The notes: a model not told the origin generated them from the letters alone. 64,000 nt of DNA from CAYRTD01 sp964528675 (GCA_964528675.1 CAZGTU010000013.1:7189-71188); one strand, 5' to 3'. Shown: positions 8,659-18,383, counted from the stretch's first letter. Translations and numbers: made by a program.

Positions 8659-10590
8659 ATGAAAAAATTCAGCATACTCTATGTTGAGGACAACCGCACA
8701 GATTTCGAGATGGTTAAGGCTATTCTGGAAGACAGGGAAATGGTTGAGGTAATGTATAGGGTAGACAAGAGAGAAGAATTCCTCATGGTATTGGAACGGG
8801 AGAAAATAAATCTTATCCTGACAGATTATTCACTTCCGTCATTTCATGGAATAGAGGTGGTTCAACTTTCCTGTGATCTATATCCTGATATTCCTGTTAT
8901 TATGGTTACAGGCAATCTTTCCGATGAGATTGCAGTTGAAGTGATTAAGAAGGGTGCCTGGGATTATGTTCTTAAAGAAAACATTTACCGTCTTATTCCG
9001 GTAATCGAATCTTCGATGACCCGTCTTTTAATGAAAAAAGAGAAAGACGCAGCTCTGCAAACAATAAAAGAGAGTGAAAACAACTACCGTAAACTTGCAG
9101 AATCATCTCCATATGGTATTATGGTTCATATGAGAGGCAGAGTCTTTTATCATAATCGTGAGGCAGCAAGGTTGATTACCGGCAGTGAATATGGAAGTTT
9201 CCTGGGTATTAAGCTTGCAGATCATGTAAGTTCTGAATACAGAGAGGAACTTCTAATACGTATGGAGAAATTATACAGGGGTGAGAAGACCGAAGGACCC
9301 AGGGAACTTTCTTTCAGAGACCAGCGGGGTCAGGAACTTATTCTTGAAATTGCTTCATCGCCTATTACTTTTCACGGTTATCCTGCAGCCCAGGTCATAT
9401 TCAGTGATATTGCCGAGAGGAAAAAAGCTGAAATTGAATTGCGGAAAGCCAAAGAAAGAGCAGAAGAATCCGATCGTTTGAAAACTGCATTTCTTGAGAA
9501 TTTAAGTCATGAGATTCGAACTCCCCTGAACGGGATCATTGGTTTCACTACATTACTGAAATACGATGAGATTACAAAGGATGAAAAGCTCAATTACATT
9601 AAAATCATTGAAGATTCCGGAAAACACCTCGTCAGTATTATCGATGATCTCATTGAGGTATCCAGGATTGAAACCGGACAGTTTGAGATCAGAAGAGAAG
9701 TTTTTAATCTCAATAAACTATTGGATGAGCTTTATACATTTTTTAATGACAATGAAAAATATGCAGAACGCCCTGTTTTATTAGGTCTTACCCGTCAATT
9801 CGAAGAAAATAAGGCAATGATTTATTCCGATAGGACGCGATTGAAACAGGTCTTGAATAATTTAATTTCAAATGCCTATAAATTTACGGATGAAGGAAAG
9901 ATTGAATTTGGTTATGAAATCATTGCTGAGGAAAAGCTCAGATTTTTCGTAAAAGATACCGGAACAGGTATTCCTGAATCATCTGCTGATATTATTTTTG
10001 AAAGATTCCGACAGGCAGAGAATGCCGTTAAAAGATCTTCGGGAGGGAATGGACTGGGCCTTACTATTTGCAGGGGAATTGTTGATGCCCTTAATGGTAA
10101 GATATGGTTCGAATCCGAGTTGGACCGGGGAACGGACTTTTATTTTGAAATACCCTATGAAAGAGCAAATGACAGCATATCAGATAAAAACGTGAAATCT
10201 TCGGAAGTAATGAATTTTAATTTTAATGACAGAACTATTCTCATCGCTGAAGACGAATCCTCAAATTTTGATTTGTTAAAGTATATTTTAAATAACACAG
10301 GTGCACGGCTGTTACATGCTAAAACCGGCAGAGAGGTGTTGAGAATTTTGAATGCCAATGACCACATTGACCTTATTCTTCTGGATATTAAAATGCCTGA
10401 AATGAACGGATTGGAGGCTTTGAAAAGCTTGAGGAAACAAAAATACAACTTACCGGTAATAGCACAAACTGCTTACGTAATGAGTGATGATGAAAAGAAA
10501 TGCATGGAGGCCGGTTGCAATGATTACATTACCAAGCCAATTAAACCGGAGGAACTTTTAAAAAAGCTCCGATTTCATTTAGTGAGATAA
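8659..10590 (+). CDS. Hybrid two-component protein REC-PAS-HisKA-HATPase-REC
   Basis: 643 residues, soluble, with no signal peptide or membrane helix. Domains in order: REC1 1-125 (acidic pocket E10/D11, phospho-acceptor D56 in LTDYSLP, T84, K106); PAS 140-258 ending DIAERKKAE; HisKA with H284 in ENLSHEIRTPLNGIIGF; HATPase_c with N box near 400-405, DTGTGIP 433-439 and GNGLGLT 463-469; REC2 525-643 (E531/D532, D576 in LLDIKMP, K626). All key phospho-relay residues are present. REC1 could accept phosphate from the kinase encoded immediately upstream. There is no DNA-binding output domain, so the last receiver must pass phosphate or act by protein contact. Its REC2 resembles the stand-alone receiver at 17864-18247 (shared AQTAY and DYI.KPI.P motifs). 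Confidence 0.93.
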   Translation: MKKFSILYVEDNRTDFEMVKAILEDREMVEVMYRVDKREEFLMVLEREKINLILTDYSLPSFHGIEVVQLSCDLYPDIPVIMVTGNLSDEIAVEVIKKGAWDYVLKENIYRLIPVIESSMTRLLMKKEKDAALQTIKESENNYRKLAESSPYGIMVHMRGRVFYHNREAARLITGSEYGSFLGIKLADHVSSEYREELLIRMEKLYRGEKTEGPRELSFRDQRGQELILEIASSPITFHGYPAAQVIFSDIAERKKAEIELRKAKERAEESDRLKTAFLENLSHEIRTPLNGIIGFTTLLKYDEITKDEKLNYIKIIEDSGKHLVSIIDDLIEVSRIETGQFEIRREVFNLNKLLDELYTFFNDNEKYAERPVLLGLTRQFEENKAMIYSDRTRLKQVLNNLISNAYKFTDEGKIEFGYEIIAEEKLRFFVKDTGTGIPESSADIIFERFRQAENAVKRSSGGNGLGLTICRGIVDALNGKIWFESELDRGTDFYFEIPYERANDSISDKNVKSSEVMNFNFNDRTILIAEDESSNFDLLKYILNNTGARLLHAKTGREVLRILNANDHIDLILLDIKMPEMNGLEALKSLRKQKYNLPVIAQTAYVMSDDEKKCMEAGCNDYITKPIKPEELLKKLRFHLVR

Positions 10591-10691
10591 TTGATATAAA
10601 GTAAGAACCGGGAATTTTTAAACCGGATTACGAATATCATATTAATATTAATCTGAATGCCCAGGAAGGTTTGCGAATTAAAATAATACCT

Positions 10692-12089
10692 TCATTCTGA
10701 ATTATTTCCCGGATCAAGAGCTTTTTCAAGTTGCTTATATGGGATTGAAATATTAAAGTAAACTTCTTTATTTTTTCCCATAGCATCCATTCCTGTTATA
10801 CGCTCAAAAACTTCTTCACCTTCTTTTATGATAGTCTGATCAAGGATTTCATAACCTAATTCCGACATAATGCTGTTTTTATGCCAGGGAAAGCATATGG
10901 CAATTGCTTCTCTGGTAGATTCACCATTTCCTGTAGCCATTAATGATTTGAGAAAACCATGATATCTGTATGAATTTTTAAAATGTAAATCTTCCAGTCC
11001 CTGGTAAGCCGAAATCATCGCCATCTTTAAATAAATGTGAAAATCGACAGGATGTTCAAGCAAATATATTCGGGCTTCATTAATATATTCATTGTATTTC
11101 TCATTTTCCCACAATTCCTCAAGGATTTCATTTTCGGGGAAATAGGGAGAATAGTTTTTATCTGTGGTGAACCCCAGATATAACATGAAAAATTCATCAA
11201 GCCTGAATTCTAGCGGATGGTCATTAAATTTGGCCAGCAATTCGGGGTAGTAGTACTCACTGGATTCATCTCTAACATCTTTTAATAATTTATCGAGATT
11301 TTTTGAATGGATCCTGGAGAAATACACCCTGTTGTTATCCTCATGTTTTAAATTTTTGCTGCCTGTATTCAGGTATAATTTGGCAATGCTTGCATACTCA
11401 ACAAAAGCCTCTTTGTCATTGGACTTTGCCATGCCTTTTTCCAGGTAATTATAAGCTTCTTCATAATCTCCTCTTTGAAGATATCCAATTCCCATGGGCA
11501 TGTATAAAAGAGCATAAGTCGTATCATATCGAAGACCTTTTCTTGCTGCAGAAATGGCACTTACAGGAAGAGAATTATTCAGGTAAGCCATTGCATTGAG
11601 ATAATAGGAGCGGGGATTATCCGGATCTTTATCAATCGCTTTTTTTGAAATATCTATGGCCGAATCTTCATAGCCCGGCATACTCATGTACACTATCGAT
11701 AGTCTGTTATAGCCGTTTGGGGAACCGGGATTAAGGTTTATATACTTTCGAAAATAATGAATAGAACTATCCATTACTCCGGTTTCATCATAAACCGAAG
11801 CAAGTTTGAAAATAGCATCATCATAGCGACTGTCTGCTTCAAGAGCCTCCCGGTAAAATGAAATAGCACTTTCGAAATTTCCTGTTTTGAAATGACAGTC
11901 TGCTGCCCGGCTGAGGTAAAAAGGATTTTCAGGAAATTTATTAATGAGTGAATCATATAACCTGAGAGCCATAATGTATTCCTCATTTTCGAAGAATTCA
12001 TTAGCTCTGTTTTCCATTTTTGTATAATCCTGTGCAGTCATTATCACAGCAAAACCGGTAATGAAAATAAGTAGAAAAGCTTTTTTCAT
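10692..12089 (-). CDS. Secreted tetratricopeptide-repeat protein
   Basis: 465 residues with a signal peptide (MKKAFLLIFITGFAVIMTAQ). Residues about 25-250 form tandem TPR units of roughly 34 residues, recognisable by A-x-x-x-Y/F and P-x-x-x-x-x-Y/L/A patterns (for example FYREALEADSRYDDAIFKLASVYDETG). The C-terminal 200 residues are a separate helical/beta region without a motif I can name. TPR arrays act as protein-protein scaffolds; this one would sit in the periplasm. It is convergent with the hybrid kinase gene and is followed upstream by a long gene-free stretch. Partner unknown. Confidence 0.85.
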   Translation of the reverse strand: MKKAFLLIFITGFAVIMTAQDYTKMENRANEFFENEEYIMALRLYDSLINKFPENPFYLSRAADCHFKTGNFESAISFYREALEADSRYDDAIFKLASVYDETGVMDSSIHYFRKYINLNPGSPNGYNRLSIVYMSMPGYEDSAIDISKKAIDKDPDNPRSYYLNAMAYLNNSLPVSAISAARKGLRYDTTYALLYMPMGIGYLQRGDYEEAYNYLEKGMAKSNDKEAFVEYASIAKLYLNTGSKNLKHEDNNRVYFSRIHSKNLDKLLKDVRDESSEYYYPELLAKFNDHPLEFRLDEFFMLYLGFTTDKNYSPYFPENEILEELWENEKYNEYINEARIYLLEHPVDFHIYLKMAMISAYQGLEDLHFKNSYRYHGFLKSLMATGNGESTREAIAICFPWHKNSIMSELGYEILDQTIIKEGEEVFERITGMDAMGKNKEVYFNISIPYKQLEKALDPGNNSE

Positions 12090-12271
12090 GGCGGTTAATT
12101 TTTAATTGAATTAAATATAATTCTTGAAGATTTTAAGATCTTCACAGGTTCTATAAGTTACAATATTCAAATGCATTCACATAAATGTATTTGAATTATT
12201 TATCAACGGCTGCCTGAATCTATTGATTGTTATTTGCCTAAGGCGTTGATTTAAAGTTTATTGAAAAGTAC

Positions 12272-12382
12272 AAAAAAAGGTGCATATCGAAATATGCACC
12301 TCCTATTTCAGGCTAACCCTAAATTAACCTAATGATAGATGAAAGCACTACAATTTACGAATTTTTTGTCAATCCATTGTAG
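12272..12382. other. Gene-free stretch 12090-12689: strong hairpin, inverted repeat and a 16-codon frame
   Basis: The roughly 600-nt gap holds a perfect 9-bp hairpin (GGTGCATAT 12279-12287 / ATATGCACC 12292-12300). Its A-rich 5' flank makes it an intrinsic terminator if read on the minus strand (T7 follows). To the right is a 7-bp inverted repeat, CTACAAT 12348-12354 / ATTGTAG 12376-12382. On the plus strand a purine-poor leader of the type CTAACCCTAAATTAACCTA precedes a 16-codon frame at 12332-12382. The whole could be a small minus-strand RNA ending at the hairpin, or a leader element. No protein gene of normal size is supported here. Confidence 0.35.
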
Positions 12383-12689
12383 TTTCTGTTAAAAATTTCA
12401 AAATTCTTTCCCTTTGAAAATATAATCGTTTTTATACTCCATCAGTCCTTTCATTCTGTTCTTCCGATTTGAAACAGTTAATTGATAGTAGAAAAAACCA
12501 GGCAACTTTATTGTTTTCTTATGATTTTTTGAAATTTAGACCCCCATATCTTTTGTAATTACTTTTTTCATCAAAAAATACATCGAAAACCTTGATTTAA
12601 GAGCCTTTATTATTTGTTAAATCTGTTTTTTTTAGGAAATTTATGCGCACAAAAAAAATCGCATACTAATCTTAAAATAATTAGCAACT

Positions 12690-13478
12690 ATGAAAAACCT
12701 AAAATCATTTCTTTTTATCCTTTTTGTTGTTATGTTAGGGGGCCTGGTTATGGTTTCCTGCAAGCAACAGGCGGGAGAGGAAGCTCAAACAACAGAAGGC
12801 GAAGAGGAAACTCCTGAGAAATCATCTCCTGAAGAGGATGGTTGGATTGTAATGTTCGATGGCGAAAACACTGATGGATGGCGCAATTATGGTGAAGAAA
12901 CTTTTCCGGAAGAGGGCTGGGTAATCGAGGGTGAAGCATTGAAATGCCTGGGCTCAGGCCATGGTGAAGCCGGAGGAGCAGGCGGAGATATTATTTATGA
13001 CCAAAAATTCAAAGATTTTCACCTGAAGCTTGATTGGAAAATCTCAGAAGGGGGAAATAGCGGGATTTTTTATCTGGCACGCGAATTGGAAGGAGAACCT
13101 ATCTGGAAATCTGCTCCAGAAATGCAAATTCTTGATAACGAAAGGCATATTGATGCTAACCTGGGTGAGGATGGCAATCGCCAGGCAGGATCTCTTTATG
13201 ATCTGATTCCGGCAAAACCCCAGAATGCAAAACCGGCCGGTGAATGGAATTCAGTTGAGATCATGGTTTACCAGGGTACAGTAATTCATAAACAAAACGG
13301 AGAAGTTGTTGTTGAGTATCACCTTGGAACCCCGGATTGGGAAGAAATGATAGCCAATTCAAAATTTGCTGATTTCCCTGAATTCGGTAAATATGTAGAA
13401 GGATATATCGGACTTCAGGACCATGGAAATGATGTCTGGTTCAGAAATATTATGATCAAAGACCTGAGCGTTGACTAA
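12690..13478 (+). CDS. DUF1080 lipoprotein (3-keto-disaccharide hydrolase family)
   Basis: 262 residues with an SPII signal and lipobox at about residue 24 (MVSC), followed by an acidic Glu/Thr linker and then the DUF1080 jelly-roll domain from about residue 48. Family phrases are FDGENTDGWRNYG, the GNSGIFYLARE core, EMQILDN and the closing GYIGLQDHGNDVWFRNIMIKDL. DUF1080 proteins have a concanavalin-like beta-sandwich, and several members cleave or eliminate 3-keto-glycosides made by Gfo/Idh/MocA oxidases (established for the family, inferred here). It is likely anchored at the outer membrane or facing the periplasm. A strong terminator follows at 13498-13530, and a Tat-exported sugar isomerase gene comes next. 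Confidence 0.9.
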   Translation: MKNLKSFLFILFVVMLGGLVMVSCKQQAGEEAQTTEGEEETPEKSSPEEDGWIVMFDGENTDGWRNYGEETFPEEGWVIEGEALKCLGSGHGEAGGAGGDIIYDQKFKDFHLKLDWKISEGGNSGIFYLARELEGEPIWKSAPEMQILDNERHIDANLGEDGNRQAGSLYDLIPAKPQNAKPAGEWNSVEIMVYQGTVIHKQNGEVVVEYHLGTPDWEEMIANSKFADFPEFGKYVEGYIGLQDHGNDVWFRNIMIKDLSVD

Positions 13479-13497
13479 AAAATTTAGAACTCTTTTT

Positions 13498-13530
13498 AAA
13501 GGGCATCCGACAAATGGTTGCCCTTTTTTT
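13498..13530 (+). terminator. Intrinsic terminator after the DUF1080 lipoprotein gene
   Basis: The stem AAAGGGCA / TGCCCTTT encloses a roughly 13-nt loop and is followed by a T-run (13524-13530). It begins 20 nt after the stop codon and separates this gene from the TIM-barrel isomerase gene. Confidence 0.8.
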
Positions 13531-13603
13531 ATATATGCATCTACTCTGAAAAGAATTGTATCTTTACTTTTTTACAAATTGTCAAATTAAATTTTTCAAC
13601 ATT

Positions 13604-14512
13604 ATGAACCGACGTAAATTTATTTCCGGAACAATGACTGCTGCTGCAGGTCTTTCTTTTGTCCCTTTTACTGCCAATAATTTATTTGCCGGCAGCTCTG
13701 TAGATATGTTCTTTAAGATCTCACTGGCAGAATGGTCTCTCAATGATAAATTATTTTCGGGTGAACTAAAGAACCTGGATTTCCCCGAGTATACCCGTAA
13801 AAATTTTGGTATTGAGGCAGTAGAATACGTAAATCAGTTTTTTCCCAGTGCAGGAACAAAATATATCAATCAGTTAAAACAACGTTGTTCCGATGCGGGT
13901 GTAAAAAGCCTGATTATTATGATTGACCAGGAGGGTGATCTGGGTGAACAATACTATCCCAAACGGATGAGGGCAGTCGAAAGACATTATCCCTGGGTGG
14001 AAGCAGCAAACTTGCTTGGTTGCCACTCCATACGGGTAAATGCAAGAGGAAACGGTACAGAAGAAGAGGTTGCTGAGGCTGTTATACAGGCTTTGGGAAA
14101 ATTGTCAGAATTTGCTAAACCTTACGGTATTAATGTTCTTGTTGAAAATCACGGAGGTTATTCTTCTAATGGCGAATGGCTAGCCTCGGTAATCAAAAAT
14201 GTCGGAATGGACAATTGCGGTACTTTGCCGGATTTTGGAAATTTCAGAATCAATAATGATGAAGAATATAACAAGTATAAAGGAGTGAAGGAATTGATGC
14301 CTTATGCGAAGGGCGTTAGTGCTAAATCAAGTAGTTTTGATGAAGAGGGGAATGAAAAGAATATTGATTATGAACGAATGTTGAAAATTGTCAAGGAAGC
14401 AGGATATCAAGGATATATCGGAATAGAATTTGGTGGCAGACAATTAAGTAAAGATGAGGGCATAATGGCTACAAAGGAATTGTTGATACGTTACGGCAAG
14501 AAACTTTCCTGA
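13604..14512 (+). CDS. Tat-exported sugar isomerase/epimerase (xylose-isomerase-like TIM barrel)
   Basis: 302 residues from the ATG at 13604, which starts directly with a twin-arginine signal (NRRKFISGTMTAAAGLSF); the open frame upstream has only a TTG and no export signal. The mature part is an AP-endonuclease-2/xylose-isomerase-like TIM barrel: VEAVEYVNQFF, the LLGCHSIRVNARG strand, the NVLVENHGG Glu ligand, LPDFGNF and the final YIGIEFGG Glu ligand, typical of divalent-metal sugar epimerases and 3-keto-sugar isomerases. Members often accompany DUF1080 and Gfo/Idh/MocA proteins, as here. The exact substrate is unknown. Confidence 0.88.
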   Translation: MNRRKFISGTMTAAAGLSFVPFTANNLFAGSSVDMFFKISLAEWSLNDKLFSGELKNLDFPEYTRKNFGIEAVEYVNQFFPSAGTKYINQLKQRCSDAGVKSLIIMIDQEGDLGEQYYPKRMRAVERHYPWVEAANLLGCHSIRVNARGNGTEEEVAEAVIQALGKLSEFAKPYGINVLVENHGGYSSNGEWLASVIKNVGMDNCGTLPDFGNFRINNDEEYNKYKGVKELMPYAKGVSAKSSSFDEEGNEKNIDYERMLKIVKEAGYQGYIGIEFGGRQLSKDEGIMATKELLIRYGKKLS

Positions 14513-14568
14513 GGCATAAGAATATGGTAACTGATTGAAATAATATTCTTTTAAAAGGCAATGATCAA

Positions 14569-15585
14569 ATGGGACGTTTTTCTTTTTTTCTTGGCATCTT
14601 TTTATCCCTGTTTTTTTCAAGTTATGCTCAGCAGGAACCGCCGGTGTATATTGAAAATGGAGGTACCAGAGCCGGAATATTAACCGATGTGGGGGGTAGA
14701 ATAGTCTTTTTGAGTTACAAAGGAAGTGATAACCTCTTGAAGTCTGATCCTAAACTCTGGGATGCAGAAAATGATAAACGCCCTGTTATTGGTCCGGAAG
14801 CTGCATGGAAAGCATATAATGGACATGTTGTTTGGGTTGGTCCCCAGAGTGAATGGTGGATTCATCAGGATTTTAATGAGCAGCGGAAGCAAAAAAGAGC
14901 CACCTGGCCTCCCGATCCCTATCTGATTTATGGGGAATACGAAATTTTGAACAAAACCAAAAACAGTCTTACAATTTCAGGACCTGAAAGTAAGGTCAGT
15001 GGTTTAAAGCTCACAAAAAAGATAAGGATCGAAGATGACGGAAGTTTATATTTCGAAGTAGAAGGAGTAAACACAAGGAGGGTAGCGGTTGAGTGGGATT
15101 TATGGCTGAATACCAGGGTAAATGGTTATACCATGGCTTATGTTAAAATTGATTCAAATAATGATGTTCGAATAAATGCCAGATCTTCAGAAAATTCAGA
15201 TACTGTTCGATGGGCAATCTGCCACAATTATTTTTATTATTTACCTGAACCACCTCCGGAAGGAAAGAAACAGAGAAGCAGTAAAGCCTTTATCACTCCT
15301 GCAAATTACAGGATAAATGCATTTTCCGATAAATATTGTTTTTCACTCATTTTGCCTGAGGTGAGGCCTGAAGAGGTTCATCCCGAGCAGGGTATGGTTG
15401 AAATTTATGATTATACTTCCGAAAATCCGGAAAATGCACTTATGGAACTTGAATTTCATGCAGCCTACAAACTATTGCAACCCGGTGAAGCAATGAAAAC
15501 ATGGCAGAAATGGGAAATTAGTCGCTACCGGGGAAGAGACAATCCCGATGCACATATTAAATATCTCAAAAAGCAGGAAAATTAG
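14569..15585 (+). CDS. Secreted DUF4380 protein
   Basis: 338 residues with a signal peptide ending near SSYAQ (residue 21). The body matches the DUF4380 family by its N-terminal YIENGGTRAGILTDVGGRIVFL and GHVVWVGPQSEWW phrases and its all-beta, galactose-mutarotase-like pattern. The structural resemblance to aldose-1-epimerase/carbohydrate-binding supersandwich domains suggests sugar binding; no catalytic assignment is possible. It lies 56 nt downstream of the TIM-barrel isomerase gene on the same strand, probably co-transcribed. Its TAG stop overlaps the stop codon of the convergent dehydrogenase gene by two bases. Confidence 0.8.
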   Translation: MGRFSFFLGIFLSLFFSSYAQQEPPVYIENGGTRAGILTDVGGRIVFLSYKGSDNLLKSDPKLWDAENDKRPVIGPEAAWKAYNGHVVWVGPQSEWWIHQDFNEQRKQKRATWPPDPYLIYGEYEILNKTKNSLTISGPESKVSGLKLTKKIRIEDDGSLYFEVEGVNTRRVAVEWDLWLNTRVNGYTMAYVKIDSNNDVRINARSSENSDTVRWAICHNYFYYLPEPPPEGKKQRSSKAFITPANYRINAFSDKYCFSLILPEVRPEEVHPEQGMVEIYDYTSENPENALMELEFHAAYKLLQPGEAMKTWQKWEISRYRGRDNPDAHIKYLKKQEN

Positions 15586-16523
15586 AGTTTTTCCCGGAAG
15601 CTCTTAATATTGTTGCTTAATCTCTCGATCAATCTCTGGCGGGCTTCAATGCTGGTCCATGCTACATGAGGAGTGATTAATATTTTTTCCCGATTATATA
15701 TTTTCAACAAGGGACTGTTCGGATCAATAGGCTCTTTTTCCATAACATCAATACCCGCTCCTCCGATCAGATTATCATTTAGTGCTCTTGCCAGATCTGC
15801 TTCATTCACGATTCCTCCTCTGCCTGTGTTCAATATGATAGCACAGGACCTCATTTTTTTCATGTTCTCATAATTAATGAGGTCTTTGGTTTGTTCAGTT
15901 AAAGGAGCATGTATACTCACTACATCTGATGTTGATAATAAAGTATCCAGATCAAATCGCTTATAATTAATATTATTGTTCCTACCGGTAGTGGAATAAA
16001 ATACCACTTCCATACCAAAACCCTGGGCTATTTGTGCAACTCTTCGACCAATGGTGCCCAAACCTATAATCCCCAGTCTTTTTCCGTTCAGCTCCCAGAA
16101 AGGATGTCCGAAATGAGTGAAAATATCTGATTTAGCATATGCTCCGGATTTGACATAATCATCATAGTATCCGGGACGATTCACGAGATGCAATAACATA
16201 GAAAAAGTATGCTGGGCAACGGATTCAGTAGAATAACCCTTAACATTCTTTACTTTTATTTCTTTTTCTTTCGCGTAATCGAGATCGATGTTATTCATTC
16301 CTGTGGCTGCAATACAAATAAGCTTTAAATCAGGAAGTTGTTCCATTGCTTCCCTGGTAATAGCCACTTTATTGGTAATAACTACTTCAAATCCTTTACA
16401 TCTTTCGACTACCTTTTCTGGCTCAGTGTTTTCATATATTTTTAAATTGCCCTGTTTTTCAAGAACTCTGAAATTTGCAACTTCACCAACCGTTTTGGCA
16501 TCTAGAAATACTATGTTGATCAT
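15582..16523 (-). CDS. D-2-hydroxyacid dehydrogenase (NAD-dependent)
   Basis: 313 residues of the D-isomer-specific 2-hydroxyacid dehydrogenase family, cytosolic. The Rossmann motif GLGTIG is at 154-159, with catalytic R235 (NTGRGG), E264 (DVMEKEP) and H286 (TPHVAW) in canonical spacing. The sequence is closest in character to glycerate/hydroxypyruvate reductases (HprA-like). It would reduce a 2-keto acid to the D-hydroxyacid; the specific substrate cannot be read. The SMP-30 lactonase gene lies 89 nt upstream on the same strand, so a shared role in sugar-acid metabolism is plausible. The stop overlaps that of the DUF4380 gene. Confidence 0.92.
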   Translation of the reverse strand: MINIVFLDAKTVGEVANFRVLEKQGNLKIYENTEPEKVVERCKGFEVVITNKVAITREAMEQLPDLKLICIAATGMNNIDLDYAKEKEIKVKNVKGYSTESVAQHTFSMLLHLVNRPGYYDDYVKSGAYAKSDIFTHFGHPFWELNGKRLGIIGLGTIGRRVAQIAQGFGMEVVFYSTTGRNNNINYKRFDLDTLLSTSDVVSIHAPLTEQTKDLINYENMKKMRSCAIILNTGRGGIVNEADLARALNDNLIGGAGIDVMEKEPIDPNSPLLKIYNREKILITPHVAWTSIEARQRLIERLSNNIKSFREKL

Positions 16524-16612
16524 ATTTATTTTTATTTATGCTGAACAGCTTATATTTAGATTCCCTCATTTTAGAAATTCAGGGAGTGATTATTTTAAAA
16601 TCAAGTGATTGA

Positions 16613-17593
16613 TTATTCAGATTTAAAAAAATTTGCCTTAACACCTTTAACTCCGGGCTTAACTTTAAAAAGACCTCCTGCATTGGGATATTTCCTTTTT
16701 TGTTCTTCATTCATGCCCACACTTGCTGTAGTAATATAAAGGGTTTCCAGGTTTTCTCCTCCGAAAGCACAGGATGTGACATTTCTTGCCGGAACCTCAA
16801 TTCTCTGAATTAATTTACCTGTCTGTGGATCGAAACGACAAACTGCATGTCCTGCCCACATACCGACCCATAATTTTCCTTCTTCATCAATGGTCATACC
16901 GTCAGGATGCCCCAGAGAATCTGCTATTTCAACCGCTGCTTTTCCATTTTTTATGCTTCCGCTTTCTACATCAAAGTCATATTGCATGATCTTCCTGGTT
17001 GGAGTATCGATGTAATACATTGTTTTACCATCAAGTGACCATATTATTCCGTTTGAAATGGAAATTGAGTCAATCATTTCGGAGAATCCGCTTTCAGGAT
17101 CATATTTATAAAGATAAGAATCGCCGGCTTTTCCTTTGGTTCTCATTGCACCTACCCATAATCTTCCATCAGGATCACATTTGCCATCATTAAACCTTTC
17201 TTCTTCTTTTAAGGAGGCAGGTTTAGCTATAAATTCAAGAGAATCCGGAGAAAGATACTTTCTGTAAATGCCATCTTTAAGGGCAACAATAACAGAGTTA
17301 TTACTTTCGGGAACTATTGTTCCTATATTTGAAGGCAAGTCCCATGAGGTATTTGTGCTATTCTCAGGATCGTATTCATGAAGCTGTTTTCCCTGGATGT
17401 CTATCCAGTAAAGTATTTCACGTTGGTGATCCCATATGCTTCCTTCCCCGAGCAATGCCGTAGTTCCTTCAATATAAATTACTTCCTTTTTTTGATGAGT
17501 TTGCATTTTGTTCTTCTTTTTATCCGAAGAACTGCTGCATGAGAAGGAGATGAACATGATTAATATAAACAAATTGTAGATGGAATATTTCAT
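16613..17593 (-). CDS. SMP-30/gluconolactonase-type lipoprotein
   Basis: 326 residues from the ATG at 17593, chosen because it begins a proper SPII signal (MKYSIYNLFILIMFISFSC); an in-frame ATG at 17626 would place 11 charged residues before it. The body is the six-bladed SMP-30/gluconolactonase propeller: LGEGSIWDHQREILYWIDI, ERFNDGKCDPDGRLWVGAM, SNGIIWSLDGKTMYYIDT and GHPDGMTIDEEGKLWVGMW. Metal ligands Glu (LGEG), Asn (SNG) and Asp (HPDG) are present. It likely hydrolyses a sugar lactone in the periplasm, the product of an oxidoreductase acting on a sugar. The adjacent dehydrogenase gene fits a sugar-acid route. Confidence 0.88.
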   Translation of the reverse strand: MKYSIYNLFILIMFISFSCSSSSDKKKNKMQTHQKKEVIYIEGTTALLGEGSIWDHQREILYWIDIQGKQLHEYDPENSTNTSWDLPSNIGTIVPESNNSVIVALKDGIYRKYLSPDSLEFIAKPASLKEEERFNDGKCDPDGRLWVGAMRTKGKAGDSYLYKYDPESGFSEMIDSISISNGIIWSLDGKTMYYIDTPTRKIMQYDFDVESGSIKNGKAAVEIADSLGHPDGMTIDEEGKLWVGMWAGHAVCRFDPQTGKLIQRIEVPARNVTSCAFGGENLETLYITTASVGMNEEQKRKYPNAGGLFKVKPGVKGVKANFFKSE

Positions 17594-17863
17594 AGCGCTT
17601 TTGCAGGTTTTTAAATGTTTTAGCAAAAATATACTTTATTTTCAATCATTCTAAATAAAGTAAATATTTTTTCAATATCTTTCTTTTTACCTGATGGTTT
17701 TGTAATAATTCTGTTTTGGCAAGACTTTTTAATGCAGGTTTCTGCCAGTTATGGTAGATTCGGTGGAGACACAAGTTGTATTAGGGTAGGTTCGCGGGAG
17801 TGACTAATGCAATTAAAACTCCCGTTATGGTCGGGTACTTCTATTTTCACATCGGCTTTTGGT

Positions 17864-18247
17864 TTACAGTAAGTTTCTCACTTTCTCCAGTAAAACCGAT
17901 GGCCTGATGGGTTTGGAAATATAATCATCGCAACCAGATTGTAACGCTCTTTCATTATCTCCTTCCATGGCATAGGCTGTCTGAGCAATAATCCGGATAT
18001 TTTCATTCATTTTTTTTATGGCCTTTGTAGTTTCATAACCATCTTGTCCGGGAAGCCTGATGTCCATAAGTATTAGAGAAATCTCAGGATGGTTTTTAAC
18101 AATGGAAATCGCCTCCTCACCTGAACGGCAAAAGAAAAGATTTACATTCATATCCTCAAAAACTTCTTTTAAAAATTCAGAGCTAACAGGATCATCTTCA
18201 ACAATCAGAAAAGTTTTATTCTGGAATCCTTGATTTGATTCTTCCAT
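17864..18247 (-). CDS. Stand-alone response-regulator receiver
   Basis: 127 residues consisting of a single REC domain: acidic pocket E17/D18/D19, phospho-acceptor D62 in LILMDIRLPG, T90 and K112 (DYISKPIRP). No output domain is fused. It resembles the second receiver of the hybrid kinase at 8659-10590 in the AQTAY motif and C-terminal KPI.P motif, so it may take phosphate from a hybrid kinase of that class. It is transcribed alone; both flanks are gene-free for more than 230 nt. Confidence 0.92.
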   Translation of the reverse strand: MEESNQGFQNKTFLIVEDDPVSSEFLKEVFEDMNVNLFFCRSGEEAISIVKNHPEISLILMDIRLPGQDGYETTKAIKKMNENIRIIAQTAYAMEGDNERALQSGCDDYISKPIRPSVLLEKVRNLL

Positions 18248-18383
18248 GGATTTTTTATTTGAAAGCTAAAATTAAAAATTAATCTGAAAGATATAGTTTT
18301 TGATTTCGGTTTTTTATGAATTCTTTAATAACATGGTAAATCTTATACTGTTTTATCAACTGCAGGAAAAGTTTTGAATAGAA

